A DNA stretch of 9,032 nt from Actinomycetes bacterium. GTDB taxonomy: Bacteria > Actinomycetota > Actinomycetes > Mycobacteriales > Mycobacteriaceae. Both the position numbers and the translations under genes were made by a program. The notes under the pieces were generated by a model. The model saw nothing but the letters and a program-made list of their open reading frames with translations, did not search any database and had not been told where the DNA came from. Shown here piece by piece: positions 6,981 to 9,032 of this stretch. The DNA is taken from assembly GCA_023432405.1 (NCBI GenBank), contig JAEYUQ010000024.1, positions 1 through 9,032 of the forward strand, read 5' to 3'. Every line of letters begins with the position of its first letter. The stretch's first letter is position 1.

Positions 6981-7061
6981 GACGCCCCGGAGCTTTGGCC
7001 TCTCTGGCCTTAGAGGTTTGAGCCTCGAATCCTTATCGACGCCCCGGAGCTTTGGCCTCTC
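6973..7061. repeat. Pair of perfect 32-bp direct repeats
   Basis: The 32-nt segment at 6973-7004 is repeated without mismatch at 7030-7061, 57 nt later, with a 25-nt spacer. Weaker similarity continues about 10 nt beyond each copy (CTT.GA after the repeat). Each contains CGACGCCCCGGAGC and TTTGGCCTCTC. The spacing and lack of coding content fit duplicated regulatory sites or a small intergenic repeat element. No transposase or flanking inverted repeats are visible, so I do not call it a mobile element. Confidence 0.92.
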
Positions 7062-7103
7062 CGACCTTGGACGCTTCTGTTCGCACCTGTCTGAAAGCTA
7101 AGA

Positions 7104-7115
7104 AATCTTAAGATT
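7104..7115. promoter_or_regulatory. 12-bp perfect palindrome, possible operator
   Basis: AATCTTAAGATT is its own reverse complement. The half-site TCTTAA recurs in the inverted repeat at the protease promoter (TCTTAAA at 7321-7327 and its complement at 7341-7347). A dimeric regulator could bind here, but this rests only on symmetry and on the shared half-site. Confidence 0.35.
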
Positions 7116-7319
7116 GCGCTTAGGGGTCACAGACGCGCAGGCTTCCAGAGTTCTCAGTTGCTGTGCAGTTTTCGGTGAATCTGAAGCTGTGAGAGATTCC
7201 AGGATGAGAGCGGCGTCGTCACGTGTTAGTGCTGTTCAAAGGTGCTTCGGGTGTACCTGGGGGCACCTATCTAGCTCTAAGCCTTCTGCCAGCGAATTCA
7301 CATAAAGCCAGGAGAAAGT

Positions 7320-7348
7320 TTCTTAAATTATTAAAAGAATTTTAAGAA
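7320..7348. promoter_or_regulatory. AT-rich nested inverted repeats at the protease promoter
   Basis: TTCTTAAA (7320-7327) pairs with TTTAAGAA (7341-7348). Inside and overlapping it, TTAAAA (7331-7336) pairs with TTTTAA (7340-7345). The stretch is much more AT-rich than its surroundings and overlaps the proposed -35 element, so it could be an operator or an upstream promoter element. Confidence 0.4.
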
Positions 7349-7359
7349 TCTGCTATGTT
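7331..7359 (+). promoter_or_regulatory. Probable promoter for the metalloprotease gene
   Basis: An extended -10 (TG at 7351-7352, then TATGTT at 7354-7359) lies 17 nt after a TTAAAA hexamer at 7331-7336 (4 of 6 matches to TTGACA). This would give a leader of roughly 60 nt before the GTG start at 7425. The -10 with its TG extension is the stronger part; the -35 is weak. Confidence 0.5.
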
Positions 7360-7410
7360 ATGTACTGTTGGAGTGTAGGTGAAGTGGCCTACGCACACCG
7401 TTGAGCTATG

Positions 7411-7415
7411 AGGAG
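7411..7415 (+). promoter_or_regulatory. Ribosome binding site deciding the protease start
   Basis: AGGAG ends nine nt before the GTG at 7425. The frame is open from a TTG at 7401, but that codon has no ribosome-binding site, and starting there would put acidic residues ahead of the basic MRVRK signal-peptide start. The GTG is therefore the better start. Confidence 0.8.
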
Positions 7416-7424
7416 CAAGTAGCT

Positions 7425-8003
7425 GTGCGTGTAAGGAAGTCTGTGGTGGCTGTTGTGGCCGCTTCGTGTGTTGTGATGTCTGCTATGCCGTCTGCTGGTG
7501 CTGACCAGTGGACCAAGATTAATCAGCGGCAGTGTGATGAGGCTCATGCTGCCATCGAGGCGGGCCTGCCATTGCCGAATCCGTCCTTGTTTGCGATGGA
7601 TCACACTTCTATGGACGGGAATGTACTGGAGCTTTACATCACCACAAAGCTCAAGGATGATGCTTTGGCTGCTGTGGAGAGCTGGAAGGCTGTGACAGAC
7701 GGCAAGGTGGAGTTCCGTATTGTGGATGAGCCCACTGAGCGCTCTGTGACGCTGAGGGACTCCGACTATGACATCGGAGCTGCGGGGTATAACCGCTCCG
7801 AGCCAACCCGTGAGATTGAAATCAATTACCTGATGCAGCCTGGAACGTCTGCACGGTATGTGATTGCACACGAGATGGGTCATGCAATGGGGCTTGGGCA
7901 CACGTGCCCAGGGGACATCATGCTGGCTGGCGGTACCGGGAAGAACCCCTCCTTGGTTCCCACAAAAACAGATGGCGCAGCTGTTGTAGCCAACCTGCGG
8001 TAA
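7425..8003 (+). CDS. Small secreted zinc metalloprotease (metzincin; matrixin/snapalysin-like)
   Basis: A 192-aa protein starting at GTG 7425, with a clear Sec signal peptide: MRVRK, a hydrophobic core to about residue 21, and a likely cut after SAGA (residue 26). The mature protein of about 166 aa carries the zinc motif HEMGHAMGLGH (149-159), so His149, His153 and His159 should bind zinc and Glu150 should be the catalytic base. Met166 in CPGDIM is a candidate Met-turn. A strand-like YNRSEPTREIEINYL (122-136) precedes the helix, as in metzincins. Cys37 and Cys161 could form a disulfide. Small size and the Cys-x4-Met arrangement resemble snapalysin (family M7), but the third ligand is His, as in matrixins (M10), not the Asp of snapalysin. 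No prodomain cysteine switch is evident. Substrate is unknown. The neighbouring downstream gene encodes a surface adhesin. Confidence 0.85.
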   Translation: MRVRKSVVAVVAASCVVMSAMPSAGADQWTKINQRQCDEAHAAIEAGLPLPNPSLFAMDHTSMDGNVLELYITTKLKDDALAAVESWKAVTDGKVEFRIVDEPTERSVTLRDSDYDIGAAGYNRSEPTREIEINYLMQPGTSARYVIAHEMGHAMGLGHTCPGDIMLAGGTGKNPSLVPTKTDGAAVVANLR

Positions 8004-8131
8004 TCACCGTGACACCGCAGTAGCGCGGTAACGAACTGAACTAAAAACTCTGTCTGGATGCGAAAGTTTCGGACACTTAAAACTAAACAATGTGCCGTAC
8101 ATGAGGAAACGGCACGTGTAGCGAGAGAGAC
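8004..8131 (+). other. Intergenic with hairpin, upstream of the surface protein gene
   Basis: Between the two plus-strand genes lie a weak 5-bp stem (ACCGC 8014-8018, GCGGT 8025-8029, no T tract), an 11-bp palindrome (CGAAAGTTTCG, 8061-8071) and a hairpin with a perfect 7-bp stem (GTGCCGT 8092-8098, ACGGCAC 8109-8115). A six-codon frame at 8101-8121 (MRKRHV) begins in the hairpin loop. No convincing intrinsic terminator or promoter was found, so read-through from the protease gene is possible. Confidence 0.5.
8092..8115 (+). promoter_or_regulatory. Stem-loop in the leader of the surface protein gene
   Basis: GTGCCGT (8092-8098) and ACGGCAC (8109-8115) form a perfect 7-bp stem with a 10-nt loop (ACATGAGGAA) that holds an ATG and an AGGA. 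It ends 16 nt before the surface protein ATG. It could affect translation or mRNA stability, or be a protein-binding site in the DNA; there is no T tract, so it is not a terminator. Confidence 0.45.
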
Positions 8132-9032
8132 ATGAACAAGCTAGAGACACTATCCGCAAAGATCATCACATTCCTGTGCGCTGTCGCAATGTTACTGAGT
8201 TTCACCTCTGTTGCACGTGCTGATACGAGCATCAACGGTTTGGGTGAAACAGTTTCCGGGGTGAAAAGCACCCCTGTTGCGGATCCCTATGCAGATGGTT
8301 ATGGGGGTGCTGCTTACACTGCGGACATTACTAAATACGGTGGTATTTATATACCTTCGCCACAGCTAGGTGGGGTCTATGGACTTGGGTGGTGTATTGA
8401 CTACGGACTCAAGACTCCCACTAAAAACAGTACGAACCACTACAGTGCCCCCGCCAAGCTGACCCATGTCTTAAAGAAGGATGGCAGTGGTGTCGTGCCT
8501 CTGGAAGGGGATTTGCGGGATTCTGCCATCCATGTGTTGAAGAAAGCCGTAGAGGCTTATCACAACGGTGATGGGGAGACCGCTAAGAGGTACGGCACCG
8601 TACTCAATGTTCTGATTGGGTCTTATCCCATGGGCATTACAGATTTCATTAGTTATTCTGCACAGGGCGGTGTCAATGGTGTTACAACCGGAGTTTTCAG
8701 AGAGCTCTCCGGCTTTTCCTTGACTGGTGGTAACGGATCAGTACCAGCAGCTCTGGTGAGGGACACCTCTATTGACATTCCCAAAGCTGGTGACGATGAA
8801 TACATCACAGCTATGGCTCCTAAAGGCTACAATTTCACCAGCCTCAATGCTTCAACTGAGCAGCGAATTGTTCCTATTGACCAGCCTGGACTCGATGACA
8901 AGCCGAAGCCGAAGAGTCCGAAGCTTGAGTTGAAGAAGTTTGTGTCTGCTGATCCTGAGGCGCCGGTTACCAGTGAGAAGTTTAAGGATGCTCAGGATAA
9001 GGGTAAGCAGAATGCTGCCACGGTTGAGGTGG
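8132..9032 (+). CDS. Secreted surface protein with probable Cys-Gln thioester domain (partial, 3' end cut off)
   Basis: The frame stays open from ATG 8132 to the right edge (300 codons visible), so the end is missing. An in-frame TGA upstream (8102-8104) and no other start codon between make this ATG the start; GAGAGAGA just before it is a weak ribosome-binding site. A signal peptide runs to about residue 30 (SVARA, then DTS). Residues about 55-240 resemble the thioester (TQXA/TED) domain of Gram-positive adhesins: Cys88 in LGWCIDYG fits the YC-type motif, and Gln178 in SAQGGV fits the Gln motif, though the usual TQxA form is not seen. From residue 255 comes a Lys/Pro-rich linker (KPKPKSPK), then LELKKFVSADPEAP, which looks like the start of a stalk repeat. 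By family, such proteins anchor to the wall through a C-terminal sorting signal and bind host amines covalently; anchoring cannot be seen here. Confidence 0.8.
   Translation, partial: MNKLETLSAKIITFLCAVAMLLSFTSVARADTSINGLGETVSGVKSTPVADPYADGYGGAAYTADITKYGGIYIPSPQLGGVYGLGWCIDYGLKTPTKNSTNHYSAPAKLTHVLKKDGSGVVPLEGDLRDSAIHVLKKAVEAYHNGDGETAKRYGTVLNVLIGSYPMGITDFISYSAQGGVNGVTTGVFRELSGFSLTGGNGSVPAALVRDTSIDIPKAGDDEYITAMAPKGYNFTSLNASTEQRIVPIDQPGLDDKPKPKSPKLELKKFVSADPEAPVTSEKFKDAQDKGKQNAATVEV

Larger units (their letters stand above)
6857..7424. other. Divergent intergenic region between mrpA and the metalloprotease gene
   Basis: About 570 nt without a convincing gene. A TTG-started 63-codon frame at 7114-7305 lacks a ribosome-binding site and recognisable content. 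Next to mrpA there is a 6-bp inverted repeat (ATCCAT at 6899-6904, ATGGAT at 6912-6917). The 32-bp direct repeats come next, then a palindrome, an AGGTGC/GCACCT inverted repeat (7240-7245 and 7263-7268) and an AT-rich promoter region. I found no convincing sigma-70-type promoter for mrpA on the minus strand. Regulatory signals for both flanking transcripts should lie here. Confidence 0.6.

Noticed and set aside
6973..7061. An insertion sequence or miniature transposon
   Set aside because: The repeats are direct, not terminal inverted repeats, and there is no transposase or visible target duplication.
7240..7268. Riboswitch-like structure from the AGGTGC/GCACCT pairing
   Set aside because: Only a 6-bp stem with a 17-nt loop is seen, no known riboswitch core was recognised, and it lies upstream of the proposed promoter.
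7114..7305. A 63-codon plus-strand frame in the intergenic region
   Set aside because: It starts with TTG, has no ribosome-binding site and shows no recognisable sequence; it ends before the proposed protease promoter.
7389..7901. A 170-codon minus-strand frame opposite the protease
   Set aside because: The plus-strand frame has a signal peptide and an intact zinc motif; the minus frame has no recognisable feature.

Overview
The window looks like chromosomal DNA from a Gram-positive, moderately GC-rich actinobacterium, possibly in or near the Corynebacteriales. The evidence is a fused MrpA-MrpB antiporter subunit, GTG starts, and a secreted thioester-type surface protein next to a small secreted metalloprotease. 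I cannot name the genus from the sequence.

Positions 1-314 hold no gene I can support, apart from a possible few-codon tail of a plus-strand gene entering from the left. A near-perfect intrinsic terminator on the plus strand lies at 107-143.

Positions 315-6856 (minus strand) carry a complete Mrp-type (Mnh/Sha) cation/proton antiporter operon, transcribed right to left in the order mrpA(B), mrpC, mrpD, mrpE, mrpF, mrpG. The genes are packed with overlaps of 4, 11 and 14 nt, a 2-nt gap, and a 1-nt overlap, so translation is probably coupled. Together they should form one membrane complex exporting Na+ (and similar cations) in exchange for H+. MrpC, MrpD, MrpE and MrpG carry hydrophilic C-terminal tails; the MrpE tail consists mostly of an exact-period 30-nt (10-residue) repeat.

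Positions 6857-7424 are a gene-free divergent intergenic region. It contains two perfect 32-bp direct repeats near mrpA, a 12-bp palindrome, and an AT-rich inverted-repeat cluster overlapping a probable promoter for the rightward genes.

Positions 7425-9032 (plus strand) encode two exported proteins. The first is a compact zinc metalloprotease of the metzincin type (HExxHxxGxxH plus a Met-turn-like methionine). The second is a long surface protein cut off by the right edge, with a signal peptide, a probable Cys-Gln thioester adhesin domain and the start of a stalk region. The pair suggests a host- or surface-interaction locus next to the housekeeping antiporter operon. The most notable points are the MrpE repeat tail, the intergenic repeats, and the protease/thioester-adhesin pairing.
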